NCBI GenBank assembly: GCA_023053575.1
Contig: JAKZAP010000015.1
Coordinates: forward strand, 15,744,142 to 15,808,141
DNA: 64,000 bases
Source of the DNA: Branchinecta lynchi
Lineage: Eukaryota > Arthropoda > Branchiopoda > Anostraca > Branchinectidae
Reading direction: 5' to 3'
In this document: positions 54,286-64,000 of the stretch, in pieces
Layout of the letters: each line of letters begins with the position of its first letter
How positions within the stretch are numbered: the first letter of the stretch is position 1
The notes under the pieces: generated by a model
What the model was told of the DNA's origin: nothing
Seen by the model: only the letters and a program-made list of their open reading frames with translations
Database searches by the model: none
Translations under genes and position numbers: made by a program

Positions 54286-54655
54286 CAATCAATCAATCAA
54301 TCAATCAATTTTATTTTGAACCCTAACAGCACTAGGCTAACATGGGCCGGACTAAGCTTATGACACTACTAAGCTTGGTCGCTCTTAGCTTCAGCGCTTC
54401 GACTATAAATTCGCACATCTGTGTTATAACCCTTTCCGAAGTGATATTCAGGATATCGGAAGAAGCAAAACCTTAAAAAGAGATCCCCTTAACTCCGAAA
54501 GCTCCTGGCATCGATTGACAAACTGGTCCATGTTTTCCTCTACCCCTGCTTTGCAAAGTTGGCAATTATATCTGACATCTGGACCAGCCCTATGCCTATC
54601 AAAATGATTAAGAACCTTTCTGACTCTGGAATCCTTACAGTCTTCGTGCTGTCTG
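54286..54655 (-). pseudogene. LINE 3' end with (TTGA)n tail and C-terminal zinc motif
   Basis: Read on the minus strand: RYNCQLCKAGVEENMDQFVNRC (a C-x2-C...C cluster like the LINE C-terminal zinc motif), ELSELRGSLF, a stop, a 3' UTR, AATAAA-like AAAATAAAA, and (TTGA)n at 54286-54310. Only the last part of the element is present. Confidence 0.7.
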
Positions 54656-54671
54656 AATCTTCTTTACCATA

Positions 54672-55012
54672 GTTTCGTTTTTGCAGATACCGTGGTATCT
54701 GTTACCACGGTAGCTGGATCTGCAATTAGTCGTTTTTGCAGTTACCGTGGTATCTGAAATACGGTTGCTCTGCAAAAACGAAATTGCCGAAACTGCACTT
54801 TTCAAAGTCATCCCGAAAGAAAAACAGATATTCAATCACATCACTCAGTGCCAGACTACTTTCCCACCAATTTTACAAAAATTTATGAAAGTGAGTTGAC
54901 TTTTTCAGATACCACGACCAGTTACCACGGTCGAACCGTGGTACCTGGATATCTATTACCACGATAACTGCCGAGATATCACTATAACTGCATGGTATCT
55001 ACAAAAACGCAA
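54672..55012. mobile_element. TIR element adjacent to exon 2
   Basis: Left GTTTCGTTTTTGCAGATACC and right GGTATCTACAAAAACGCAAC are inverted with two mismatches. The interior is rich in TACCACGGTA palindromes. The ends resemble the TA-flanked MITE at 40918 (GTTGCGTTTTT), so the two may share a transposase source. It stops 21 bases before the exon 2 boundary. Confidence 0.75.
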
Positions 55013-55033
55013 CTCATGTCTTTCTAATTCCAG

Positions 55034-55166
55034 CTACTAGCAACTGCTTGCATTTCCATTGGATGCATAGGCTTAGGCTATGATGAAGGCTGGGCCTCGC
55101 CTGCTATCCCAAGCCTCAAGGGGGCGGCAAATATTACCTTGACTGAACAGGAGTTAGACTGGATAA
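55034..55166 (+). CDS. SLC2/Tret1-like sugar transporter, exon 2
   Basis: 44 codons plus one base: LLATACISIGCIGLGYDEGW (first transmembrane helix), ASPAIPSLKG, an Asn-Ile-Thr glycosylation sequon and LTEQELDWI. The TM1 with GYxxGWxSPAIPSL and the TEQExxWI element before TM2 are characteristic of insect/crustacean trehalose and glucose transporters of the SLC2 family. The donor is GTAAGT after phase 1. Confidence 0.85.
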
Positions 55167-55679
55167 GTAAGTTTTCCATTTGTTGAACCTACTTTAAGGA
55201 CCCCTCGTACTTCTTCTTAAAGTATCCCTGGGTCTCCTATGGAATTATGAGCGTCAAAAAGGAAATCATGAGCCCCGTTTTTCGCCAGTGAGGAGAGGAA
55301 AAATTAGTGAATAGTTTTTACGATTTCCATACGTTTTTATCATGTAAATCTACTGCGTTCTTTGAAGCTCAGTGAAATTTTTTCATTTACTTTTATTGCA
55401 CTGCGTTTTTTCCTTCATGGTATGATGATGCCCGAGGGCCATGGCAACACAAATACATCATGAAAAAAACAACCAAATGGTAAACCCCATTACAAGAAAT
55501 TAAACTCAACTCTCTTAGCCTACACAAAAGTACGCTGATGCCTCGTTTCCAGCTTTAGGATGTCTAGTTTGTAATATATTTTGCGAGCAACTCTCAGACC
55601 CCAGGAGACATTTTCTTAATGGGTATACTATTAAGCTCCCCGATGTTCTTGAAACAAAAAATAAAGCTAAGATACTTAA

Positions 55680-56123
55680 AGTTTAACTGAAAAGCAAACT
55701 TATTTTTGCATCATTTACTTGAATACGCTGAGTTATTTGGATTCTGCTAAGAGATTTTTTGATTTTCCACTATCTGCTCTCGTAGTGAGGTTCAGAGTGT
55801 CTACGGCTGTCCCACAGCGTAAATTCTACTATGACGCGCGAATATTTGAATCGGCACACAGACGCGGCTTTTTAGTGGGCGTTGATAAGCTTGGCGAAGA
55901 CTTCTTATTGCCTGAACAAAAAAATGTTCATAAATCATTTTCGTCAAGCATGCGACACAGGTAGTACCACAAATCTGACAGGGAAATTCCACTGTTTGAA
56001 AATTGGGTATTCGTGAATAGTGGAGCAACAAAGTAACGCATTTTCATCGGGTCTTCAAGCCTCTCTAAGTAAATAAGTGAGGGGTAACAAGACTGTCCCT
56101 TCGCTGCCCTTTTCAGTTAAACT
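55680..56123. mobile_element. TTAA-type (piggyBac-like) MITE with intact ends
   Basis: TTAA at 55676-55679 and 56124-56127 flank perfect inverted termini AGTTTAACTGAAAAG (left) and its complement (right, with GCCC just inside). 444 bp without coding capacity. The best-preserved of the four copies in this window. Confidence 0.85.
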
Positions 56124-56505
56124 TTAAAATATGCCAATTTTTAAAGAGTGTATTAGTTAAATAAAGATAAGTATTGAGTTATGCAAAGTGTATTGTAACC
56201 ATCATATGTTTACGAGTTGGCTATTAATATATTCATTCATTCATCATCGTCATCGTTGTTTCCTTTGACATCTTGCGGCTTCTTAGCACATTCCTTGCAA
56301 AGTGTCTGGAGCGACTAGGCATTTCTTAGGGATTTAATAAACCAGGATTTTTTGTATATGTTGTAAAAGGGTCTGAAATTAGCTCACTATTGGTGTCGTC
56401 ACTAGTGTGTTCGTCTCTTTCATCCTTACCAACGTCGAATTTCTGTGGCTTTAGTTAACCATATTAATTTATGGACGCCCAGCCACAAACACGGTGTCCT
56501 ATCTG

Positions 56506-57679
56506 CAGGGGCGTCGCGAGTGTATTTTCGTTGGGGGATGAAGAGGTACCGAATCTTTAATTTTTTTTTTACCGAATCCTAGAAACTGACCTTTAAATTG
56601 TTGAACAGAATGGATTATCCGTACAAGAGTAAGACTAAAGGGCAGCATGAAAGCCGATAAGCCAGCTACTTGGCGTCGTCCATTTGGACAATATATTACC
56701 GGGTATGATTGCAATAACAAATTCAATTTATTATATCCAAGAAAAAATTAGATCGAGCGCCGAAGGCGAAGACTGTTTGAAAACAAATTTTTGTCTTTAG
56801 GCTAAAATTTACCTGCTTATCTTACAAATTCTGTTAATTACCGTGGATTAAACACCAACATTCTAAGAATTTCGAGAGACCAAATAGAGCGACGTCCGGC
56901 TACTTTAGGCTAGTCAATACTACCCACCATCCCACAAAGTGTGCGCCACAGGCAAGATTTTATTGTAAAGTTACCTTTGTCTTGCCAAATTAATTATTTC
57001 CATCCAATTCTAGCTTTTAATGTTTATCAAATCCCAATCCTAAACTGGCTTAAAATCCCAGTTCAATGACGCGCCCTTCCACGAAATAGAGAATATTACG
57101 AAAACACCGCAGGTGGAGTTTTCGAAACATTTTTGATCATATCGTTTTTTTTTGGGGGGGGGGGGCCAAACAAAAGTAAGGACTATCGATGAAATCATGT
57201 ATCAATATCTGCGACCAGTGCTTCACTCGGCCTCTTCCGAGTTTTGAGGTTCGTGGTAATTACCAAATCCTGGCAATCAGCATACCGAACAAATTACAGA
57301 ATCCCAGTTATTGTACAGAATCCCAATTATTATACTGAATAAGTTTATAACCCTATTCGGTATCGAGAAACTACCGAATAATTTTCGTATTCAGTATAAT
57401 TTTTTCGAAATTGAAACACAAGTCGGGGTTCTTGGTACTGCCGAATCCTGAAAGTCATACCGAATAATTACGGAATCCCATTTTTGACACCGAATAATTT
57501 TGGTCCGGTAGCCTATTCCGAATTATGTGTAATTACCGACTCTCTATAAATATACCGAATAGTTTTGGCACAGAAAAATAACCAGACATTTTCAGTAACT
57601 CGTTCACCTGATCAGGCCCAAAATTTTACTGAATCTCAAGAGTTGGGGGTACTCCCCCCCCCCCCTTGTGACGCCCCTG
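56506..57679. mobile_element. hAT element with perfect 8-bp target duplication CCTATCTG
   Basis: Flanks 56498-56505 and 57680-57687 are identical. The ends CAGGGGCGTCGCGAG and CTTGTGACGCCCCTG are inverted with two mismatches. G runs lie just inside both ends (57653-57665 on the right as C). The interior contains AATATTACGAAAACACCGCA and TACCGAATAATT-type repeats related to 31.9-33.7 and 61-62 kb. No transposase seen. Confidence 0.92.
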
Positions 57680-57687
57680 CCTATCTG

Positions 57688-58310
57688 TAAATACAAAAGA
57701 CTCAAAACTGTAAAGTCGGCTACGATAGTCTTCATCAGTGGTATTTTTGCCTCTCTTGGTGAGGGTTTTATATTTATAACATCATGATTGTTTTACCTTT
57801 TAAAACTGTACGTACCTGCGTGAATCAGAAGAAAGAAAATGTGAACAAATTAAATTTTTCTCAGTATCATGTCTGAAGGTTTGTCCTAAAAAAGGGTTCT
57901 CGCGGAATTTTGGAATGACTTTCCAACGAGCCAAGCACATCGCAAAAACCGTGGGAAATTGATTCCTGGAATACAGCTTTCCGACTGGACTGGTGGCAAT
58001 TGCCCATGGAAAGCTGATATCACCGCTAAGATGTTGCATTATTAACATTTTTAGATAAACATGGCTCACTGGATGTTCTTTGAATCTCTATATGCCATCG
58101 GTGCCATCCATTATAATGCTTGCACTGTTTTTAATTTCTGTAAGTGCAGTTTTTTTTATTTGCAGTTTTTTTAATACTTCTAAGTTCCGCATAGCTGTCT
58201 ACTACCCTTCTGGAATCACTTTCCGGGAAAGCTGATTCGGTTTCCAAAGTGCGAGAACCGTGTGGAAAGTTCGGCAACTGCGAAAGTAGTGCAAAAATCA
58301 ATAAAAAGTC
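57688..58310. other. Inter-element part of intron 2
   Basis: Holds only a partial fold-back arm (about 57710-57770: GGCTACGATAGTCTTCATCA). No genes recognised. Confidence 0.5.
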
Positions 58311-58861
58311 ATTCTACCCAGAGGCGTTACTAGCCAAAATGATTGGGGGGGGGGGACAAGGTACCGTTTACCGACTGGCAGGCAATTTTTACCGACTGCT
58401 TTTCGGAAGAAAAAAAAAATCTCCATCTTTGATGAGATTCAGAGAAGCAATCTAGCGCAAACAATAGATAACCTGAAGATGAACATTCTATGTCGCTTTT
58501 CAACAAGAAGCAAGTGTAGAAGTATTTGGTCACACAGTGTAGCGCTTTTAAATGCTTTTAATAAGCAATTAAATATGGTACCAGCCGAATTTTGCCAAAA
58601 GATGCGATGTTTGTGTGTAACCTCCGCAGCCGTTCGTTGTCATAAAACTGAACAATTTTTCTGATTTAAATGGAGCAAATACTATCCTTTGTTAGGGAAC
58701 GAGCTATTCTACCATTGCCGGAACGAAATAACAAATGAGAAGTACGAAATGCGACTTATATGCAAACATTCTTGAAAATTAACAACTTCAAATAACATAT
58801 ACAGATAAATCACAATCTCGTGTATACTTCTGAAAAAACATGAACTAAAAGGTCAATTTTC

Positions 58862-59760
58862 TTGGCTTGGCAGACCACCAAACTTTGAGCAGTTCATCCA
58901 GTTTCAGAGCGTCAGCAACGTCACTCTCGCAGCACATACTGACGAGGTGATCCAGGCGGTCGTCGTCCATCGTTGTGCGCAAACGTGTCATCACCAGTTT
59001 AAGTTTGCTAAAACTTCTTTCTGCGGTTGCCGCAGTCGGTGGCGCTGTCGCAACCCACTGGTAAACTGACCAAAGCGTCGGGAAAATTGACTTGACAGCG
59101 TAGATTTCACGGAAAACAGCCTCAAAGACCCCACGATCAATGGCTTTGTTTTGTTGTTTTTGTTGCTCTCTTCCTCAGTTCTGTCCAAAAAGCGTTTGAA
59201 GGCCTTTAGCTCTAGCATGAGCTCCATGGGATCTATGCCTCTTCCTGGAAACATCTTCGTCAGGTTAGAAAGGCTTTCAAAGCTATCGTCCATTTTACCC
59301 AACAGACTGCGATAGGCTGGCTCCAGGAAAGACGAGTTGTCATGGATCGCATCGTCTAAGCCATTACCAAGACTCTGAGGACGCCACAGAGTTCCTTGGC
59401 ATAGAATGATTTCCAGTCAGTCAGTGGATCGGCTCCGGAATTAGGGATCGCCTCTGCATAACGAGCAGGCGGACGTCTGGGGCGGTGCTTAAGTCGAAAC
59501 CTTTCAGCGGCTGCTCTTGATGCTTCAATCTGCCTCTCTATCTGGGCCGTGTCTTGGAGGATAGAATCTAAGATGTCACGTGTTGCCCAGAGTTTCGTAT
59601 TTGCAGTAACCAAGTCGAGCTGTTCAGCCTGCAGCTTTTCCACAAGGATCTTCGTCTGTGACATGACTTGCCGCATGAACATGAGCGTTAGAATAAAATC
59701 GAAGCAGGTAATGAGGCGGTACAACACTTGTACCGACATATTTAGACATATTTATTTCTT
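58862..59760 (-). pseudogene. hAT transposase, C-terminal half, frameshifted
   Basis: Minus-strand pieces: LMFMRQVMSQTKILVEKLQ and LLWATRDILDS-like text, RPRRPPARY, WKSFYAKELCGVL (59739-59356), then LGKMDDSFESLSNL (59302-58991), then FPTLWSVYQWVATAPPTAAT followed by AERSFSKLKLVMTRLRTTM and DDDRLDHLV, the hAT dimerisation domain of ZMYM1-like transposases. At least two frameshifts. The DNA-binding domain and the first catalytic residues are absent. Confidence 0.85.
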
Positions 59761-59865
59761 GGCACAGTTCTTTCACGGTCAAGGTCAATTTTCAGACTGA
59801 CCGCCTGCCCGCGAGCCAGACAATTAGTTGGAAATGCTGCACGACCTTGCTTAGCAACGAACGAG

Positions 59866-60760
59866 GTACCGACTGGGTTTTGCATAATATTGTACGTCGT
59901 TTTTAATCGATAGAAAAGGTACATTTACCGACTGGGATTTCGTACATATTCATGTCATCTTTTTTATACAACCGAAAAGAAAATTGTGTATGAAAAAAAG
60001 GTATCGAAAAAGTGGTACCGACTGGTGTTTGCATAATATTGTCTGTCGTTTTTAATCGGTAGAAAAGCTGCATTTACCGACTGGGATTTCGTACATACTC
60101 ATGTCATCTTTTCTTTTCTATACAACCGAAAAGAAAATTGTGTATGAAAAAAGGTACCGAAAAAGAGGTACCGACTGCGGTTTGCGTAATATTGTCTGTA
60201 GTTTTTAATCGGTAGAAAAGCTGCATTTACCGACTGAGATTTCGTATATATTCATGTCATCTTTTCTATACAACCGAAAAGAAAGTTGTGTATTAAAAAA
60301 GGTACCGAAAAAGAAGTACCAACTGGGGTTTGCATAATATTGTCTGTCGTTTTTAATGGGTAGAAAAGCGGAATTTACCGACTGGGATTTCGTACATATT
60401 CACGTCATCTTTTTTATACAACCGAAAAGAAAATTGTGTATGAAAAAAGGTACCGAAAATGAGGTACCGACTGGGGTTTGCTTAATACTGTCTGTAGTTT
60501 TTAATCGGTAGAAAAGTTGCATTTACCGACTGAGATATCGTATATATTCATGTCATCTTTTCTACACAACCGAACAGAAAATTGTGGTGAAAAAAGGTAC
60601 CAAAAAAGAGGTACCGACTGGGGTTTGCATAATATTGTCTGTCGTTTCTGATCGGTATAAAAGCTGCATTTACCGACTGAAATTTCGTATATTCACGTCA
60701 TCTTTTCTATACAACCGAACAGAAAATTGTGTATGACCGACTCATTTTTTTTTACCGACT
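59866..60760 (+). repeat. Six tandem units of about 148 bp inside the hAT element
   Basis: GGTACCGACTGGGGTTTGC-type landmark recurs at 59866, 60015, 60168, 60316, 60464 and 60611 (spacings 147-153). Each unit also has TTTTTAATCGGTAGAAAAGC and ATTTCGTACATATTCA. Probably the subterminal repeats of the transposon. Confidence 0.92.
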
Positions 60761-60779
60761 GGCCGAAAACATTGGGGGG

Positions 60780-60811
60780 GGCGTCCCCCCCCCCCCCCCC
60801 CCCCCCCCCCA
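60780..60811 (+). repeat. Long poly-C tract
   Basis: GGGGGGGGCGT is followed by about 26-30 uninterrupted C residues just inside the right end of the hAT element. It is probably unstable in replication and its length is uncertain in any assembly. Confidence 0.85.
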
Positions 60812-60977
60812 GTAGTGACGCCTCTGATTCCACCTGTACATTCCAGCTCCCAAGAGCCCCCTGTATCGTCCAGGCTTCTTCCGCTAAGATTAAAACGGGC
60901 ACTTTCTAAATCCTGAAAGAAATGACGAAAACTATTATGATAGTCGCTTATCTTATTAGTTGTATAGGAGCTGTACC

Positions 60978-62288
60978 CAGGGGCGTCACTAGCCTTTTAC
61001 CTTTGGGGGGGGGGGGGACGTCCGGATTGTGCCTTCGCGGCAATGGCGTACGTTTCCCGCGAGCACAGAACAGAACCGGGCTAAAACTAACTGTAATGCA
61101 GTTGAGGTTATTCCTCTAATGTAATTTTATATTTGAAGCTCACACATTTGGCTTTTCATTTTAGCTTTCGTTAAAAAGCGAAGCTTCCAACGACTGTATC
61201 AAGAACAAGTAAACTAAGCGGCGCAGGCGAAATTTTTTAAATCTGCCTTTTTTTCCGGAATAATTTAGCTATACCTACCATACCAGTTCTAGCTTTTAAC
61301 GTGTTTCAGACCCCCACGAATTTGAATCCTAAAACGACAACTAAATGAAACACAGTTCTTCCAAATAAAGAATACTACAAAATGCGCCGCAGGCAAAATT
61401 TGTGTGTAAACTAACTGTAATTCATCAGTTGATATTATTTCTTTGTTATATTTTGGTATATTCAGGTTCACATATTGGGTTTTTCATTTTAGCTTTCGCT
61501 TAAAAGTGAAGCTTCCGACGACTGTACTAAGACAAGTTAAACCAAGCGCCGCAGGCGAAAATCTTTTAATCTGCCTTTTTTCCGGAAAAATTTAACCATA
61601 GTACCGTACAATTTCCAGCTTTTAACGTGTTTGAAACCCCAAGAATTTCTGTCCTAAAACAAAACTCAATGATGCACCATTCTTCCAAATAGAGAATACT
61701 ACAAAATGCGCCGCAATTTTGGGACTTGAACTTTTCGCATGCGCCCGATAAAAATTTACAGAATTTGATTTTTTTTTTTTTTCGTGTAAAAAGAGCCTGA
61801 TGTGCCAACGAGAATACCGATGCCCGACAAAACCATGTGCCGACGACAATACCGAGGCACGACATAAGCATACGAAATTCGATTTCTTCAGTGCTTTGCC
61901 CAACAAATGTTTGCAGGATTTCATTTCTTGCGTGTAAAAAGAGCCATGTGTGCCAACGAGTCAACCAACGCTCGAGAAAAACATGAAGAATGTATTTCTT
62001 CTGGATTTCTTATGTATAAAAAGAACCCGATGTGCCGACGAGCCTACCGAAGCATGACAAAAGCATGCAGAATTTGATTTCTTCAGTGTTTTTCCCGACA
62101 AATGTTAGCAGGATTTAATTTCTTGCGTATAAAAAGAACCCGATGTGTCGACGAGTCGACCTTACGCCTGAAAAAAGCATACAAAATTTTATTTCTTCTG
62201 TGTTTGCCGGCGCTTCGCCCGACGAAAGCACTTTCTCAAGACCTTTAGGGGGGAGTCCCCCCCCCTCCCCCCCATAGTGACACCCCTG
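60978..62288. mobile_element. hAT element with perfect 8-bp target duplication GCTGTACC
   Basis: Flanks 60970-60977 and 62289-62296 are identical. Ends CAGGGGCGTCACTAG and its inverted counterpart (CATAGTGACACCCCTG) differ at one position in the first 14. G tract inside the left end, C tracts inside the right. The interior is made of units of about 320 bp (61050-61620) and of about 110 bp (61750-62200), both families also seen at 31.9-33.7 kb. Confidence 0.92.
61750..62200 (+). repeat. Degenerate array of about 110-bp units in the hAT element
   Basis: AAAAAGA(A/G)CC(C/T)GATGTG, CGACAAAAGCAT and GAATTTGATTTCTTC recur about every 90-130 bp. A similar block lies at about 32700-32930. Confidence 0.7.
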
Positions 62289-62450
62289 GCTGTACCAGGT
62301 GTCTCAAAACCGATATTTGAAAATCTTTGTTCCCTCGTTTGTCAAGTTATTTGAATGCCAGTGCTACTAAGCAAGAGAAGCTACAGCCATATCTTATCAG
62401 TTCTCATTTATATTAGACTGTATTTTGTATTTCAGTTTTCGTATCATGAT

Positions 62451-62640
62451 TAGGCCCGTATCCAGGAATTTATTTCGGGGGGGGGGGGTGCGTTTCGGTG
62501 GTGGGGGGGGGGGGGGTTTGCCTGCTGGTCGGACAAAAAAGCACAAAAAACACATAGGTCAGAGGAAAAAGCCTATACAGATCGTTATTTTTGTATGTTT
62601 CGGGGGGGGGGGGTCACCCCCCCCCCTTTATACGGCCTTG
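62451..62640. mobile_element. Small hAT-like element (190 bp)
   Basis: Flanks ATCATGAT and ATCACGAT (one difference). Ends TAGGCCCGTAT and ATACGGCCTTG are inverted imperfectly. Almost the whole interior near both ends is G on the left and C on the right. Confidence 0.65.
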
Positions 62641-62964
62641 ATCACGATTGACTGCACTAGTCAGTCAATGTGTACCCGAGTTTAACTCTTTTCATTCAGT
62701 ACATTTGACGATTACTTTTCTTTTAAATTAATTCATAACTGCTGACTGTGAATGATATGAATGATATATATATATTGACGACTAAGCGAATACTCGGCTT
62801 GTTTTAGAAATAAACTGAACTGAACTGAAATTGAGATAGTCATGTCTGCAGTGAGTCGTTGTTACGTGAGATGTGTGCTCAGTCAGTTCTGGTCTACCCG
62901 CAATAATAATAGGATTTATAAGATTCTGGGTCTGTTTAAACTTTCTGAATACTTTGCTTTACAG

Positions 62965-63179
62965 CGAGCGGTGCCCCCATTGGTGGTGCCATTGGTTCAC
63001 TGTTAGCATTCATTTTCACCAACAAATTTGGCCGCCGCGGAGCAGTTCTGGTGGTTTCACCATTATATTTTCTGTCCTACCTCATGATCGCATTGGGTAC
63101 CAACTTCGCATGTATCATGTCAGGACGAATAATAGCTGGAATGGTCAACGCATGCATGCTGACAGCTTCGCAGATCTAC
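62965..63179 (+). CDS. SLC2/Tret1-like sugar transporter, exon 3
   Basis: Begins in phase 1 and completes the Thr codon split with exon 2. It encodes TSGAPIGGAIGSLLAFIF (TM2), the loop NKFGRRG (MFS motif A, G-R-R), TM3 (VLVVSPLYFLSYLMIALG) and TM4 start (GRIIAGMVNACMLTASQIY). It ends in phase 0 at GTAAGT. With exons 1 and 2 this gives 130 residues, about a quarter of a family member (usually about 470-530). The remaining helices must lie to the right of the window. Confidence 0.92.
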
Positions 63180-64000
63180 GTAAGTTAAGTCTACTCCTAC
63201 AACCTACCTTCCTTCCTTTTACATTTTTACTATTGAATTTGTTTATTATTATGTTGTTGTTTTTTTGTTATTATTTGCGATGTTATTATTATATTGAATA
63301 TTATTAGGCTATATCTACAGCTACGAGCTACACATTTTTTTTAAGTTCCAGCTAGCAAAATTTTCATGCAGTGACATTGTAAAGGAGAGATATGCTTGTT
63401 TGAACAATTACCTAAATGTGAACAGTGCAGTTTTGTAAACATCCATAATACCAAGAACAAATAATCAGATAGAACTTCTGTCTTTAGTCCCATGCAGCGA
63501 CTATGAATACCCCGACAAAAATGAGCGAACCTAGAGGCATTTACTCTAGCTTTGAGCTAATGCTGATACCAGTTTACTGATCTTCCGTCTTCGCCGTTGC
63601 TCATCCCAGAAAAAAAGTGCAGGAGGCTGGCAGGAGGCGTACTCCGCGTTCTGATCCGCTCTGGAGCGCGTCCATAGAACCAATTAGCTTTGACTTCTAC
63701 TTTTCCTCACTTCGGGTTTACAGCGATTTAGCTATTTGTCGAAGTAACGAAACGTAAGGTGGCGCGAAGCTACTAACCTCCGCTCGTTCGTAGCGGACAG
63801 GATATGGGGAAATATTCGACACCGCATAGTCATATTCCAGAGATAGGAAGACGGAGGTTCTGTCAGATTATGCTGTTCTTAATAATACCTATTCAGGTGT
63901 ATTCAGAGGCCCTTAACCTACCCTGGCTAACTAGTAGAAACTTAAAAGTCCACATACGTTCAAATAAGCATACTTCTAGTGTAACATCAAAATATACACC
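63180..64000 (+). other. Start of intron 3
   Basis: Donor GTAAGT at 63180. The expected next coding segment of a sugar transporter (V-S-E-I-type after QIY) was not found. No other feature recognised. Confidence 0.6.

Larger units (their letters stand above)
51482..55033 (+). other. Intron 1 of the transporter gene (3.55 kb)
   Basis: Contains, in order, repeat family Y (51780-52800), a TIR element (53266-53570), a LINE 3' fragment (54286-54655, minus) and a second TIR element (54672-55012) that ends 21 bases before exon 2. Donor GTAAGT, acceptor TTTCTAATTCCAG. Confidence 0.6.
58319..60826 (-). mobile_element. hAT element with transposase remnant and 148-bp tandem array
   Basis: Ends CAGAGGCGTTACTAG and CAGTAGTGACGCCTCTG are inverted with one mismatch in the first 14 bases. 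Flanks ATTCTACC (58311-58318) and ATTCCACC (60827-60834) differ by one base. It includes a transposase 3' part on the minus strand and a tandem array near the right end. A G10 tract and a run of about 30 C lie next to the termini. Confidence 0.88.
55167..62964 (+). other. Intron 2 of the transporter gene (7.8 kb), built mostly of DNA transposons
   Basis: Donor GTAAGT, acceptor TTTGCTTTACAG. Elements in order: TTAA MITE (55680-56123), hAT (56506-57679), hAT with transposase remnant (58319-60826), hAT (60978-62288), hAT-like (62451-62640). They make up about 5.6 of 7.8 kb. The phase-1 donor of exon 2 and the phase-1 acceptor of exon 3 agree across the interval. Confidence 0.75.

Noticed and set aside
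59866..60760. CRISPR-like regular repeats
   Set aside because: Units of 148 bp are contiguous without unique spacers and lie inside a hAT transposon in a eukaryotic genome.

Overview
This is a repeat-dominated eukaryotic (metazoan) nuclear window. The only host gene I can support is the 5' part of an SLC2/trehalose-transporter-like MFS sugar transporter on the + strand. Three coding exons (51440-51481, 55034-55166, 62965-63179) have matching splice phases and give the first 130 residues; the gene runs off the right edge. An R2 rDNA retrotransposon, an insect/crustacean-like sugar transporter and abundant APE-type LINEs, hAT, TTAA and TA elements fit an arthropod-like or other invertebrate genome. 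Species cannot be fixed from the sequence.

Layout. 1-3.8 kb: a decayed R2-family element (RT, CCHC, restriction-like endonuclease), a 5'-truncated second copy, and two short 28S rDNA pieces that begin exactly at the R2 target site, followed by a Ty3/gypsy RT fragment. 4.5-7.1 kb: a decayed APE-type LINE with an (ATTG)n tail. 7.1-12.6 kb: dispersed repeats, a ~1.1 kb segment present twice, and a hAT transposase C-terminal remnant with a minisatellite. 12.6-27.9 kb: a three-deep nest of four elements. LINE A (+) is split by LINE B (-), and LINE B is itself split twice, by a CR1/L2-like element (+, 15863-18565) and by a complete Ty3/gypsy element (+, 19369-24792). Every junction is supported by a target-site duplication or by reading-frame continuity. 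28-51 kb: satellite-like repeats, fold-back elements, hAT, TTAA and TA elements and further LINE pieces. 51.4-64 kb: the transporter gene, with introns of 3.6 and 7.8 kb filled by DNA transposons. Three of these have convincing 8-bp target duplications and a fourth a weaker one.

The most interesting object is the Ty3/gypsy element at 19369-24792. Its pol has integrase upstream of reverse transcriptase/RNase H (Gmr1-like order). A third ORF after RNase H encodes a second, diverged copy of the integrase N-terminal zinc-binding region plus a proline-rich acidic tail. The ATG of that ORF sits directly behind a pyrimidine-tract/AG acceptor, and the 5' leader contains a consensus GTAAGT donor, so a retrovirus-like spliced subgenomic mRNA is plausible. 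The third ORF occupies the place where integrase lies in ordinary Ty3/gypsy elements.

Almost all other open frames are parts of mobile elements, tandem-repeat artefacts or shadows. Functional statements below rest on motifs read by eye; no database search was run.
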